NCBI RefSeq assembly: GCF_032118995.1
Contig: NC_092650.1
Span: 21,204,501-21,268,500 of the forward strand
Direction: 5' to 3'
Length of the DNA stretch: 64,000 bases
DNA from: Asterias amurensis
Taxonomy: Eukaryota > Echinodermata > Asteroidea > Forcipulatida > Asteriidae
In this document: piece after piece, positions 11,295-22,515 of the stretch
How the letters are laid out: every line of letters starts with the position of its first letter
Numbering within the stretch: the first letter of the stretch is position 1
The notes under the pieces: generated by a model
Told to the model about the DNA's origin: nothing
What the model saw: the letters and a program-made list of their open reading frames with translations, nothing else
Database searches by the model: none
Translations under genes and position numbers: made by a program

Positions 11295-11647
11295 TATTAA
11301 GCCCAACAGGGTAACAGCGAACATCTGTAAAAAAAAAATTCCCCCAGTTAGTGTTTTTTTTTTACATGTTTGTCACACCAAGTAAATTTTATGAAATTTC
11401 AAAGCTTATTTTTATTTTATTTATTTATTTATTATTTTTTTTTTTTTTTGGGGGGGGTCATGAACTGAGACAAACCTATCCTACTTTATTGCTTGTTAAT
11501 TCAAGAGTGAAACAGTTAAAAACAGTTAAAGCGTTCACTTTAACAAGAAAACTAGCTAAAACACTCAGGAATTTTGTTACATACACCATGTAGTGCTGTT
11601 TAAAAAAAAAAACATTCAACTTTAGTGCTATCTGAACTGTTTTACTT

Positions 11648-13888
11648 CTACACCACCCACATTTCTTCAAAGTCTTTCAGCTTGGTACAAAGTTGTACAA
11701 CTTTGTTATTGGGCCCTCCTTTGGTGTTGGAGGACCTCTTGCTGCCCTTTTCCGGTCTAATCTTGAACAGCAGTCTGCACATAAAAAAGATACAAAACTG
11801 TACATTATACACATCAATCTAATTCTGTATGCCAGTATCCACTTTAAAGTTGATTTGTATGATTTGTATGATTATGCTTATTTGTCATACTCGTTGATGG
11901 GCATTGTTCTAAACAGATTGTAGTCTTAAAGGAAGTTAACAGTAGTAAATACTCTTGAGGGAAAATGTTTGTTAAAAAATGTTTGTTTTCTTTTTTGACT
12001 ATTGCTCTTAACCCTGCGCTGCACCATGCCAGTCCAAAGCGTCTATCCCCCCCCCCATCGTACAGTCAGCTGCAGTACGGTGTGAAATTGCGTGTAAAAC
12101 TAATTTGGCTGCTCACAAACTCTTCTAACATGGTACCATTAGACTCAAAAACGTTCACTGAATCCACAGAACAGAAAAAAAAAATGCAAACAAAATGTTC
12201 ATGGGGGGTAAGCACACTCAGAAAAAAAACAACAACTAATTTTTGCAAAAATCCAACTTTTATGCTCCATTACACTATTGCACTGTTTGCTGCAGTACCG
12301 TGTAAAATAAGTATTCATTTCGGTTTACACTTGCATGTCTTAAGTCACACAAGTTTGGCAGGTAAACTAACTGGAACAAAAGCGGTTGTATCTTTGTTGG
12401 CATTTATGAACAAAATAATTGTGGTTTTTTTTACCCATACACCGATGTGTGTTAGCACTGTATACTCAGTACTTTCCCGAGTCCTGTGAAAAAATATACT
12501 GAGTATACAGTGCTAACACACATCGGTGTATGGGTAAAAAAAACCAAAATTAATATTCTTTATCCCCGATGCAAATTTAACATCTATTAAAATAATTGTG
12601 GTTGATTTATTCCAACAGTTTTACTGAATTTATTGGATTGTGCACTGTAGACTTAATCACACAGTTAAAGAGGGTCTTTAATGTCAAATTCAATTTTGTG
12701 ATATACTTATTTTCCAAAAAATGCCTCCTTGGATGGAAAGAACTCATTAGTTGTTGATAATCCAATGACGTCATGTTTCAAATTGAAGTCACGAATGAAC
12801 CAAAACAACCGGTACAAAAATGAACCCATTTTTCTCTTGAATGATGTCATGTAGGATGTTTTGAACGTTGACAAATTTTGCACTGGAGAGTATCGAATAG
12901 AATGGCAATTACACCACTTTAACATGAGGTAAGAGACTTGTAATTTTTTCACCACTCACATGAGGACTATATCTATTGGAAAATGAGTACGTCACATTAA
13001 AGCCGCTCTTTAAGTGCAGTTGAGCTGCAGTTGTTTCCACTTGGCCAAAATGAAGAATAATACAAGTGCTTCAAAATAATTACCTTTGCATGAACTCAGG
13101 AGTAGCTGCAATATTAGGTGGGTATTGTAGATTGAAAACATAGAACACCACGAACCACATCTGAAGACCCTTGAGAAGATCACTGCAATGGAGTAGTGGA
13201 TTCCTTTCGATGCAGACTGCACATTTTGCGCTCAGGAAGGGGTTGTCACCTGCAGCAGAAACAAGCATTTAAACAAACATCAATTTATTTGCAAATGCAA
13301 ATAACAAAAGGACCAGTTTAGGTTATAAAATGAGGTATTTTTTTTTACCAAATCTTTATTTACATCTACCCACAGTTAATATTTTTAAGACACACGGGGT
13401 AAGTCTAATGAGCATAGGAAATCTGTGGGCTTAAAATGTTGAATCGGTGACATTTTTTGTTGACCACAAAATATTGCAGTATTTTTCAGATGATCCAGGG
13501 TGTGGGAGTTTAAGTTTTTAAGAAAAATGTTGGCAAGTTCACTTTACAATTTCAAATATGAGCACAAAGCTGTAGACAAAATGTCTTATTGGAAACAATA
13601 AACCATCTGATTTAAGATTGATTTTATTAAGTATGGGAAACACCATAGTTCCATCAGTAATACTATACTTATCCTTGTAAGCATATGCACAAAAATTTAA
13701 GTATGATTGATTTTCAACTCAAATGTACTTCAGGTGAGAAAATTATCATTCAATGTTCAAGTTATTATTAATGGTGAAATTAAATTGGGGAACTAAAATG
13801 TCAGTTATTTTCGAAGGTATTTTTTACCTGCATAGGCCAGTACAGGGCTATCCGCGTCACAGTCAAAGTCAGAGCTTCTTGCAGTTTC
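11648..13888 (-). CDS. Unrecognised gene: three C-terminal exons, antisense in intron 2 of the truncated P450
   Basis: Exons 13828-13888, 13084-13249 and 11648-11774 are bounded by consensus splice sites (pyrimidine tract…ataaag, gcag|gtaaaa, ctgctgcag, caaag|gtaatt, atgtgcag). They join in perfect phase to give 117 residues and a TAG stop. Visible segments are SDFDCDADSPVLAYAGDNPF, then CAVCIE, an aromatic hydrophobic stretch QMWFVVFYVFNLQYP, TPEFMQR, a basic Lys/Ser linker, and KVVQLCTKLKDFEEMW. From memory the 'F-x-V-F-N-x-x-Y-P…F-x-Q-R' tail resembles the C-termini of a multicopy group of uncharacterised metazoan proteins; I cannot confirm this. The first exon starts in phase 0 with no ATG, so upstream coding exons are missing from my reading. 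Two hairpin/MITE copies occupy its introns. Confidence 0.6.
12423..12545. repeat. 49-bp perfect inverted repeat
   Basis: Arms 12423-12471 and 12497-12545 are exact complements over 49 bases (starting GGTTTTTTTTACCCATACAC), with a 25-base loop. It lies in the intron of the antisense gene at 11648-13888. The imperfect relative at 11196-11294 suggests a small foldback element rather than a unique RNA gene. Confidence 0.8.
12669..13009. mobile_element. Diverged TTAA-flanked MITE
   Basis: TTAA at 12665-12668 and near 13010 flanks AGAGGGTC…CCGCTCT. It shares 'tcaaattcaattttg' and 'tctattggaaaa' with 10257-10516. Confidence 0.45.
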
Positions 13889-15199
13889 CTTTATACAGAA
13901 AGAAAAAGAAAACAAATCACAAACATGTATAACATTCAAAATATATAAATACCAGAGGCCATTTACAACATTGGTAATTACCATGACACTGCTATACTTT
14001 GTGTCCCTTTAAGCTGTTGTCAGCATTTCTCATAACAAGAGCATATAAAACGCGATGAATTTTTCACTGGTTATTTCATGATATTGAAAAGTAAGGGTTT
14101 AATATTGATGTTGTACTTGTACCTTTTGTCTATAAACAAATGCCGAATATATCTGGTTAAGTCAGAACTGGAAGATGTTCCCACTTGAAAAGTATTTAAA
14201 GAAAACTAAGGTTACCAGCCAAACTACCATGCCACATGGACTATTTGTGACTGGTATCCTGCTCATTTCTGCTAAGCAGACAATTGTTAAGCACTATTTT
14301 CTGCTTAAGCAGCGCTATGAAATTGGGCCCTGAAGATGGGAGGGTCATCTACAGGAAAAGTCAATATTTACTCTGTGACTACAAAACGTTAGTAGCAGTC
14401 TAGGCCTACTACAGAACAGTACTACACAGTACTACTACTAGTAGCAGTAGCACTCAATCGACAAAAAGATACAAACAAAATGGATCGTCACTTACTATAC
14501 CATTACCAGACCAGGCATGCCAGGCTACAAAATGTGTTTTAATGCATCCTCATCTGCTCATATGTTCACCACAGTGAGTTTAGTATAAATCAGCTTGCCA
14601 ACCAAGTAAAAAAACAGTAGTAAGGTTAATAGGTAGGCCTAGGCCTAGTGTAGGAATTTTTAGTATAAAAAATTGTGACTGAAATAATCACATTCATTTT
14701 CATTTTACTGAATTAATTTGCTGATTTTTAGTTGTAATGTTACTAAGACTCGAGTAAGACATGTATTGTTGTCAGTCAGATGATCGACTAGACATGTTGT
14801 AAAATAGTAGTAAACTAGAGCCAGAGGGTAGGCTAATTTTAATTAACTGAAATTGGAAAGCTAGTAAAGCAAAAGACAAGACATTTCCAGAACCAGAAAA
14901 ACAACTTTATATTTTCATGTCCATGGACCATGGCAAACAACAAATCATCCCAAATCCACATGCAGCCTGTCTGTGTATTGTGTTGACGTTATGCATGCAC
15001 ACACACAAACACACACAATCTGTCATCTATCACGTCTATCAACGATCTGACGATCGTTTGTCGCTAAACATGATAAATTTTCCAAGTGTCATTATTTATG
15101 TTTAAGCCTAACGAGCGTTAGGCTTATGTTAACCATGTGACTTACAATAATAGTAATAATAATCATATTAATAACACAGAATAGTGTTCTTAATCTTAC
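13889..15199. other. No further exon recognised upstream of the antisense gene
   Basis: Contains a fragment of the CAATTTCATAGCGCTGCTTA MITE near 14270-14335, a TAC/AGTAC-rich stretch near 14390-14455 and AT-rich sequence. I found no open exon with a phase-0 donor that would supply a start codon. Confidence 0.4.
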
Positions 15200-15345
15200 C
15201 TGTAATTTTTTTGTCGTGGAAACTGATCAGCAAAGGTCAAGTACAAACTTTTCTAAAAGTTAAGTGAGCGCACAAAATATTTGACGTGATGGTACGGTAC
15301 GGTGGAGAGAGCGCACGCGCACAAACGACGGCGGAAGATCCAGCC
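15200..15345 (-). promoter_or_regulatory. Candidate promoter / 5' non-coding exon of the antisense gene
   Basis: On the - strand a GC-rich stretch with GATCTTCCGCCGTC (ETS-like CTTCCG core) is followed by about 100 bases ending in a strong donor, TTACAG|gtaagatt at 15200. The base composition contrasts with its surroundings. The exon would be non-coding. Its link to the exons at 11648-13888 is inferred from strand and order only. Confidence 0.4.
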
Positions 15346-16084
15346 GGTCTGAACCAGTTCCTGCTGATCACTTTTTCCCCTTTTTGCCGCGCACACACAC
15401 AGAAGACGACAAGAACTTCGTAATGGTACCCGTCTTCTCTTTGTTTAATGCAAAAATTTGAGGGCCACCAGGGAAAAATCACTGTAGTGTGATACGCTAG
15501 GGGGGACGATCTCTGTTAAATGAATTTTTTATCAATGAACCAAGGAAAGTTCAGAGCTTTCTAGTCCGACACCACAATGTTCCTATGATAGTAAATGCAA
15601 TGCTTTTTTACATGAGTAGGGGCATATCCTGTAATCTTCGGACGAAAATTAGCTCTAGGCTACTAGGGCCTACGAGTCTTCATTCCAATTTTTACTTTAC
15701 TGAGTAGCCTACACCACACATGCCCGCCCGCGCCACACCGATGATGAGGGCCGTAGTTTTCCCTTTCCAGCACTGATATTAAAGCCTAAATCCGCAGTTT
15801 ATTATAGTGGCTAAGAATGGAAGGCAATTAGCTGCTATATCAGAGTGCAGTTAGTTCTGTTAGAGGACAACCCGGCTGTTCAGAAACAGCAGAATGTGTC
15901 AAATCCTCAAGGGTTCACTGTACCGTCACAAAATGTTCCTACAACAGCAGACTTACTTTAAATTTACAGAGAATAGGAGCACACTGTTTAGAGACTGCAT
16001 ATGTTTTGTATATTCACAGAGAAATAGGAAAACGGCATTTTCTGCTGTTCATTTTTGATTCTTTCCAACAAAAAAGCTACTGTG

Positions 16085-16292
16085 AATTCACACAAATTTT
16101 TTACAGTGTGAGGTCCCGAAATCAAGAATCTTAAAGCACATAACTTGTGCGACAAGGGTGTTTTTTTGTTCATTATTCTCTGGCAACTTCGACGTCCAAT
16201 TGAGTATAAATTTACTCATGTTTATTGTTTCGTGCTTTCGTTGGGATACTCCAAGTGACAATTACCAAACGTCACCAGTGCCTCTAACTTTA
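16085..16292. repeat. Degenerate right half of AGGCAGTGG MITE
   Basis: 'gaggtcccgaaatcaag', 'gcacataacttgtgcgacaa' and the terminus 'acaattaccaaacgtcacc…gtgcctctaa' match the family with many changes. Confidence 0.5.
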
Positions 16293-16627
16293 CATTTGTT
16301 GTTACACACATCACTAAACTGTTTTTTGATTCATTTAGTTATTACTTTTTTTGTCACGATGTGAAAGATGTGATCTAGGATCGACAGGTGTTTCTGAATA
16401 ATTCAGCTTTATTTTTTTAAAGTTAATAAAAAAAGAATGACAAACATTAAAGGCCTACAGTGTCTGCGGGGCTAAATCGCCGCTTCGTAAAAACGGAAAC
16501 AAAATGTTAACTAATTTTATTTGTACACATTATTACACATAGGGTGTGCACGTTGCTATCAAGAAATGGACAGCAGACTACGGCAAAGTATTTGGGTAAG
16601 ATATCTTTTAGCAGAAGTTAAAACCCA

Positions 16628-17152
16628 ATCAATGGGAAACTTTAGACTATCTGCCAATCACCAAGAGAGGGCGCTCTTTACCAGGTAATGTCAACAACTT
16701 AGGAATAGGAGAAGCATGAGTGACGGTCACTGACAGCAAATACCTTGTGTTTTGCGTGTTTTTGATTTTGTATTTAGATTTAGCCAAACTGTATTTTGTT
16801 TTTCATAACACAATGCCAGCTTAAACCAAACTGTTCTGGAACAGGACGTACTGGAACACGAGTTCCCCAAGGATAACAAGCGGTGTGCATGAGTTTTGGG
16901 GAGTGTTTCTTCTAGGGTAATTAGCAAAAATTCCAAAATGCTGACCTACAAAAATTGAGAAGAAATCTGAAATTTAGTTGTATGACAATGTACCTGATGT
17001 AATTTTCAAGAGGCTGAGAGACTTCTAAATATTTTTTGAGTATTTTTTAATTTTTAGCATTTACCATTGTTTGCTATAGGAGTTGTGCACCCTTACCTGG
17101 TAGGTCTGCTGCCCTCTAGTGGCAGAGCTTTCAAAAAGTCTCCCATTCCCCT
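16628..17152. mobile_element. Interspersed element, AATGGGAAACTTTAGACT end
   Basis: Left end 'aatgggaaactttagacta' and inner 'gagagggcgctctttacca'; right end 'gtctgctgccctctagtggc' with 'agtctcccatt'. An inverted, more complete copy is at 23955-24495, which defines the family. It lies in intron 3 of the truncated P450. Confidence 0.6.
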
Positions 17153-17309
17153 CCACATTTCTATAAGTAAAAACAATATTATTTCAAACGGGAAAAAACA
17201 AGCGCTTTTGAGAAATTATTAAAACAATATGTCACGAAAATAAATTTCGACTCAGGACACATACATTATTTTAGCATGTACAATTCATGTTAACCAGTGC
17301 TGGTGTTAA

Positions 17310-17718
17310 AGGCAGTGGACACTATTGGTAATTACTCAAAATAATTATTAGCATAAAATCTTACTTGGTGACGAGTAATGGGGAGAGGTTGATGGTATAA
17401 AACATTGTGAGAAGCGGCTCCCTCTGAAGTAATGTAGTTTTCGAGAAAGATGTAATTTTCCACGAATTTGAGACCACAGATTTAGAACTCGAGGTCTCGA
17501 AATCAACCGTCTCAACGCACACAACTTCGAGTAACACGAAGTTGTTTGCTTTCAGATGCTTCAATTAGAGAGATACGTTACTTCAGAAAACTACATTACT
17601 TCAGAGGGAGCCGTTTCTCACAATGTTTTATACCATCAATAGCTCACCATTACTTGTCACCAATAAAGGTTTCATGCTAATAATTATTTTGAGTAATTAC
17701 CAGCAGTGTTCACTGCCT
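17310..17718. mobile_element. Left-left inverted dimer of the AGGCAGTGG MITE
   Basis: The left end is normal (TTAA-AGGCAGTGGACAC). After the central palindrome the sequence mirrors the left half again ('gagggagccgtttctcacaa', 'ttttgagtaattaccag') instead of showing the usual right half. The right TTAA is mutated. Confidence 0.6.
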
Positions 17719-18045
17719 TTCACTCCTTGTACAATGTGCTACATTGGGTCTTATAATAAAAACAACATGTCCGGTTATAAATAAGGCGCAACGTCAAACA
17801 AGTTGTTAATATATTTGTTGTGTCTTTCTTGATTGTTAATTCGTTTTGGTGAATGCAGTTATTTTCGAGGAAGTAAGAAAGCTATAGTTACAAGTGATTT
17901 GGAGTTTGTCAAGGAGGTAATGGTGAGGAAATTTGCTAACTTCATTGATCGAGAGGTAAGTCCTTCGGATCTATCATGTCCACAAAGGAAATATGTTTTT
18001 GGTTTTTGAATATCTCACTTCCAAATAACTGCCATAGTTATTTAA

Positions 18046-18602
18046 GAGCACTGGACACTATTGGTATAATTATAGTTGATAGCATAAAACCATAGAGTTA
18101 TATAAGAACTAGAGCGAGCGCGCACTGGCCTATATACGCGCCCCGGTATGCGAGCAGGCGGCCATTTTCTAAGTTGACAAAACAGCTATCTCACAGCGCG
18201 TGTTTGTGCGGCCATTTTGTAAGTTGAGAATGCAGAATGACGCGCTTGTCATCTTGCGGTCCCGTGGCGTTTGTGCACGAAGCATCACTCGTGCGCCCTC
18301 TAGTTCTTATATATAACTCTATGCATAAAACTTACTTGGTAAGGAACAATGGAGAGGTGTTGATAGTATTTATAACACATTGTGATAAACGGTTATCTCT
18401 GAAAATATAGTTATTAATAAAGAGGTAATTTCTCACTCAAATAATAAAAATTGTTCAAAGTAGTGCAACAGGGGTGTTCCTCTGTCATTCTTCTTTTGGA
18501 AATTTGAGGACCATTTGAGTCCATTATTCTATGCATGGTTATATTGAGGTACACCTAGTTAGAAAACTGGTCTGTGACAATAACTAAACGTGTCCGATGC
18601 CT
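18046..18602. mobile_element. AGAGCACTGG MITE interrupted by a hAT-like MITE
   Basis: TTAA at 18042-18045 and 18603-18606 flanks diverged termini AGAGCACTGGACACTATTGG…GTCCGATGCCT. A 233-bp insertion (18091-18323) splits the 'gcataaaac' block. Confidence 0.65.
18091..18323. mobile_element. hAT-like MITE (CATAGAGTTATATA termini)
   Basis: Inverted termini CATAGAGTTATATA-AGAACTAGAG and CTCTAGTTCTTATATA-TAACTCTATG. An exact 8-bp target duplication CATAAAAC lies at 18083-18090 and 18324-18331. Eight-base duplications are the hAT signature. The interior is GC-rich. Confidence 0.75.
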
Positions 18603-18730
18603 TTAAAAAATAAAAAGTAAACACCTTGCCAAACAAAGTTCTTTGTATGCACGGTTTTATCCAATATTGTTAAAATAATGTATGCATAATGTTGGGGTGG
18701 ACAAGGGCCCAATTTCATGGCGCTGCTTAA

Positions 18731-19111
18731 AGGAAGCACGTTGCCTTGGATCGGTCGAGTTGGTCTTTGCAAAGCGTTCTGTAACCGTTTGTTATAAAAT
18801 GCACATGGGTAGAAAGATGTTGTAAAAGTAGAATACAATGATCTACACAAATATGCCTCCAAATTGCGTGGTTTTCTTTTTACCTTGTCCACTAACACGG
18901 CGGCCATTTATGGGAGTCAAAATTTTGACTCCCATAAATGGCCGACCGTGATAGTTCGCGGCGTAAAAGGAAAACCGTGCAATTTTGAGTGATACTTGTA
19001 GATCATTGTATTCTACTTTTAAAACATCTTTCTAACCATATGCATTTCATAACAAACGGTTTCAAACGCTTTTTATAGACCAACTCGTCCGATCCAAGGC
19101 AACGTGTTCCT
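18731..19111. mobile_element. TTAA-AGGAAGCACG foldback MITE
   Basis: TTAA at 18727-18730 and 19112-19115. The whole 381-bp element is one long imperfect palindrome. At its centre is a perfect 42-bp palindrome around GGAGTCAAAATTTTGACTCC. The arms begin AGGAAGCACGTTGCCTTGG. Confidence 0.8.
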
Positions 19112-19163
19112 TTAACGGTTACCAAATGTGCGTGCTTACTGTAGCAGAATTTTTGTTGCTTAA

Positions 19164-19540
19164 AGGCAGTGGACACTATTGGTAATTACTCAAAATAATT
19201 ATTAGCAAAAAACCTCACTTTGTAATGAATAATGGGGAGATGTTGATAGTATAAAACATTGTGAGAAACGGCTCCCTCTGAAGTGACGTGGTTTTCGAGA
19301 AAGAAGTTTTTCCCACGAATTTGATTTCGAGACCTCAAGTTTAGAACTTGAGGTCTTGAAATCAAGTGTTTGAAAGTACACAACTTCAAGTGGAAAGTTT
19401 CTTTTTTCGTTCATAGTTGTCTCGCAACTCCGACGACCAATCGAGCTCAAACTTTCACAAGTTTGTTATTTTATGCATATGTTGAGATACACCAAGTAAG
19501 AAGACTGGTCTTTGACATTCACCAATAGTGTCCATTGTCT
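19164..19540. mobile_element. T2/Kolobok-like MITE (AGGCAGTGG family)
   Basis: TTAA at 19160-19163 and 19541-19544 flanks AGGCAGTGGACACTATTGG…CAATAGTGTCCATTGTCT. Full length. Confidence 0.75.
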
Positions 19541-19808
19541 TTAAGCCTTAGCGTAGTTCACAGGTTAGCAGAACCAAATGGGCGGCCATATTGCGTGTTT
19601 ACCGTGGATTTGCATTGTCATTTATCTTCGTGCGGTAAGCACCGGAAGGTTAGCATGCCTTTTCGTATGCTTACAGTTAGCAGCGCTATGAAATAGAAAC
19701 TGCACAGTAAGCACAAAATCGGGTGCTTAGCATGCACACGTTATCATAAAGAATGGATTTACTGGTATAAGCCTGCTGCCACCTAACGACCTAAAATTTC
19801 CACATAGT

Positions 19809-19962
19809 GGGTGCGTTCGTTTAGCTCCCCTGGGTCTTCCCCGGTGCGTGGCAGTTTTATTTTTCTAGGACGAACGTGAGTAATTATCTGCACACGTTCG
19901 TCCTGGAAAAAAAAAACCGCCACACGTCGGGTTCGACCCAGGGAAGCTAAACGAACGCACCC
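19809..19962. mobile_element. Short TIR element (GGGTGCGTTCGTTTAGCT)
   Basis: Terminal inverted repeats GGGTGCGTTCGTTTAGCT and AGCTAAACGAACGCACCC. An inner pair 'ggacgaacgtg/cacgttcgtcc' makes it nearly fully palindromic. No clear target duplication. Confidence 0.65.
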
Positions 19963-20185
19963 AGTGTAGCCTGAACATCTGACGTCACACATCAAAGACA
20001 CAGGCCAAGGTCTACCCATGGTTGAGACAACCTTTCTTACTTTAAGCATGGGGATCGAGGAGTTAGTCTTGTCACAGAGTTTTGGTTCACTCGTGATAGA
20101 TAAATTGTGAGGTTGAACTGTAGCACACAAAGACAATAATAACCAACAATAGTTATGTGCAGACTTTGGCAAAAGTTGCGAACTT

Positions 20186-20345
20186 TGACGCCATTAATGG
20201 GGGACTTTTGGGACACGAGGTGGCAACAGACTTACCAGATAAATCCATCGTCCTTGGTAATGTGCGCATGCTCCGAACTATGTAAAAAATAAACATTTAC
20301 CTGGTAAGTCTACTGTCACCTAACGTTCCAAAGTCTCATTTCGGA
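20186..20345. mobile_element. Short inverted element (GGACTTTTGGGACACGAGG)
   Basis: 'actttgacgcc…gggggacttttgggaca…gtggcaacagacttaccag' is mirrored by 'cctggtaagtctactgtcacc…caaagtctcattt'. It is distantly similar to the 16628-17152 family through the 'taccaggtaa' and 'gtctgctg.c' words. Confidence 0.5.
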
Positions 20346-20593
20346 TGAGCCTTCAGTATGGGCCACTTACTGGCCAAACCATAAAATTTGACAAAAGAAG
20401 TATCGATATTGGACAAAGCCTTGTAAAACAGAGCTGCTTGTTTTTAAACTCAATTCAGTTAAGTTCAAGTCAATTCGATTGACATTTATTTCGGTATTGC
20501 CCATTTATTTCGGTAAAACCCATCCTTGGTGTTTCATAATATAACAGTGACAAACAGTAGCCACAAATTTTTAACAAGTCAGAAGGGAATGGA

Positions 20594-20807
20594 CCCTTCC
20601 CATGAAATATGCTAATCACATTCACGCATGCGTACAGACCCTGTTGGTTGGCAAACGCCATAGAAATGTGCACTAAGCATACGCGCAATCGCGTATGCGT
20701 CACGCACCCATTAGCCGTGTACAAAACAGCGCGATGTTCCCTCATTTTGCCAACCAAAACGTTAGTGCGCACGCGCTATGTGCAATTTACATATTTCATG
20801 GGAAGGG
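20594..20807. mobile_element. TIR element CCCTTCCCATGAAATATG
   Basis: CCCTTCCCATGAAATATG at the left and CATATTTCATGGGAAGGG at the right. The inner arms 'ttggttggcaaacg/ttttgccaacc' also pair. Confidence 0.65.
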
Positions 20808-21263
20808 TTTATAGGATTGGGTGAAGCCCTGACTTTTGTATCGTAACTTATAGTCAGACTAACACTGCATAAGACTCATAAAGACAAGGGACAACAATGA
20901 ACAGACGTACACATGTTGGTGTATCAACAACAACAAATTATTATATAACGCATTTCACAATAAACCGTATCAATGCGCTTGACATTAGTCCCCAACAGAC
21001 TAAAGACAATTCGGTTTTTGAATCATTTTTTTTTTCACACGCAGGGTCAACCGTATCTGCAAGGAGGATTGTGTAATCCAGGGAGTTACAGTTCCAAAGG
21101 GAGTCACAGTTGAGATTGCTGTTCATGCGATCCAGACTGATCCGGAATATTGGCCGGATCCAGAGAAATTCGACCCCGAGAGGTAAGCGTAACCAATGTA
21201 CCACTGGTTCAGAATTACCCGGGCGTGGCCGGAAATTCTGTACCCGGCAATTTTGTCTGTCGT

Positions 21264-21362
21264 ACCGCACACTGGCCATCGCAGACACTCATGGTATGGG
21301 CTCTTTCCCGGAACCCTTCACTGTTGACCCCGCGTGGCCAGAGTGTGGTACGAGTGTGGTAC
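21264..21362. mobile_element. Small palindromic repeat (CGTACCGCACACTGGCCA)
   Basis: Inverted ends 'cgtaccgcacactggccatc' and 'tggccagagtgtggtacg' flank 'cttcactgttgaccccg'. The same element in the opposite orientation is at 49918-50012 and in the second tandem unit near 54415. It lies in intron 11 of the truncated P450 and explains its extra length over the intact copy. Confidence 0.6.
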
Positions 21363-21970
21363 GAGTGTGGGAAGAAAAAAAAACCAATGATTGATGTTGA
21401 ATGTGCATTATGTTGAATTATGCACGATCAGTGACCCTTGACCTGAATAATTTTCTTTTTTATAAGACATGTCTCAACATGGTGATACAATGATTGTCTT
21501 TTTCCAGTCATTTGTGCCACCAAACTGTAAGTCAAACCGAATATTTCTGCAATTGTTACTTCTTGCAATTATCTGATTATTCAGGTTCGCCCCGGAGAAG
21601 AGGGACCAAATCCACCCCTCTGCCTGGCTTGCTTTTGGCCTGGGACCCCGGATGTGTGTAGGGTACCGGTTTGCCATGATGGAAGTTATCGTGGTCCTTA
21701 CTCGTTTGTTTAAAACTTATCGCGTGGAGGCTTGCGAACAAACAGAGGTAAGACCCCCCCCCCCTCCCTCCAACCTCACCAATCGAATATTATTTTTTTA
21801 AATTATTGTGGTACTGATATCCGAATCATTATGCAATTTTGTTAAAAAGAAAAATAATATTTACATTATTTGTAAAGACATATTTCTTATCGTTTTAAAG
21901 TATTGAACATGGTTTGAATGCAAACATTATTGAACATTATCGAATACCCATTGAACAACCGCTAAAACTG

Positions 21971-22042
21971 TGGAATGAGGTGTATGCTGGTCTAGCTAGC
22001 GCTCAAACTTGATAGCTAGCCAGACCAGCAGGCACCTCACAC
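21971..22042. repeat. Hairpin related to GAATGAGGTGCATGCTGG
   Basis: TGGAATGAGGTGTATGCTGG and CCAGCAGGCACCTCACA pair imperfectly around an AGCTAGC core. Better copies open each 4.49-kb unit (48254-48324, 52746-52816). Confidence 0.55.
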
Positions 22043-22515
22043 GCACTCGTATGTTTGCGAAAAGGCCGATGCAGTTCAAAACGCAGTGTCGAACATACGT
22101 TTTGCATTTAAAGTTTGTAACGTTAAGAAGACAACAGCGGGGCCTGCAACGGAATAGGTAGCCCGAGTTTCTGACGTCACACTACGAGGCTCGTGAATAA
22201 CGCCAGAGAGTTGCCTGTAGCCTAGGTCACATACCATTCATAATCACCTTTTACCTACATTCAATTCACATGTCATACAGTTGTGTTATAAATTGATACT
22301 TCTTCCCCTGTTCATCTATTGAATTAACAGTAGTGTAAAGCCAGTAAACGTAAATAACGATAACCACACATTTAGAAATACAAAACACTTGTTCGATTTG
22401 TGTTTTTTGTGGTAAACAGATTCCACCTAAGCGAGGAACCCGTAGTCTTCTGACACCCGAGAATGGTATAAATGTCCGCCTCGTTCCAAGGAAAGATGTG
22501 CCAATCCGGACTTGA

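Larger units (their letters stand above)
18705..19696. mobile_element. CAATTTCATGGCGCTGCTTA element carrying two nested MITEs
   Basis: The left end GGGCCCAATTTCATGGCGCT and the right end AGCAGCGCTATGAAATAG are inverted. Two TTAA MITEs (18731-19111 and 19164-19540) sit inside it. A copy without them, but with a different nested relative, is at 57557-58030. Confidence 0.65.
8178..22515 (+). pseudogene. CYP3-like cytochrome P450, copy lacking exons 5-10
   Basis: Seven exons align with the intact paralogue downstream: 8178-8230 (membrane anchor, MLGAVLTLFGILAAWLAW), 9118-9211 (GPPPLPILGN hinge), 16543-16595, 17859-17955, 21045-21182 (K-helix to PERF region), 21585-21747 (heme loop FGLGPRMCVG) and 22420-22515 (C-terminus, TGA stop). 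All seven have consensus GT/AG ends and open frames. Nothing resembling exons 5-10 (WxxxR, substrate-recognition and I-helix segments, about 280 residues) lies between 17956 and 21044; that interval is filled with MITEs. Exon 4 ends in phase 0 while exon 11 needs two bases from its predecessor, so direct splicing would shift the frame. It therefore cannot encode a working P450 as given: an internally deleted pseudogene, or an assembly collapse. Intron 2 is 7.3 kb and contains an antisense gene fragment. Confidence 0.85.

Noticed and set aside
11965..12489. 174-codon + strand frame
   Set aside because: Low-complexity composition, no motif; it overlaps the perfect hairpin and is antisense to an intron of a better-supported gene.
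17956..21044. Searched for exons 5-10 of the upstream P450
   Set aside because: No WxxxR, I-helix or other matching segment found on the + strand; the interval is MITE sequence and unremarkable DNA.
19783..21288. Several 100-130 codon - strand frames
   Set aside because: They coincide with small TIR elements or lie antisense to P450 exon 11; none has a motif or supporting splice sites.
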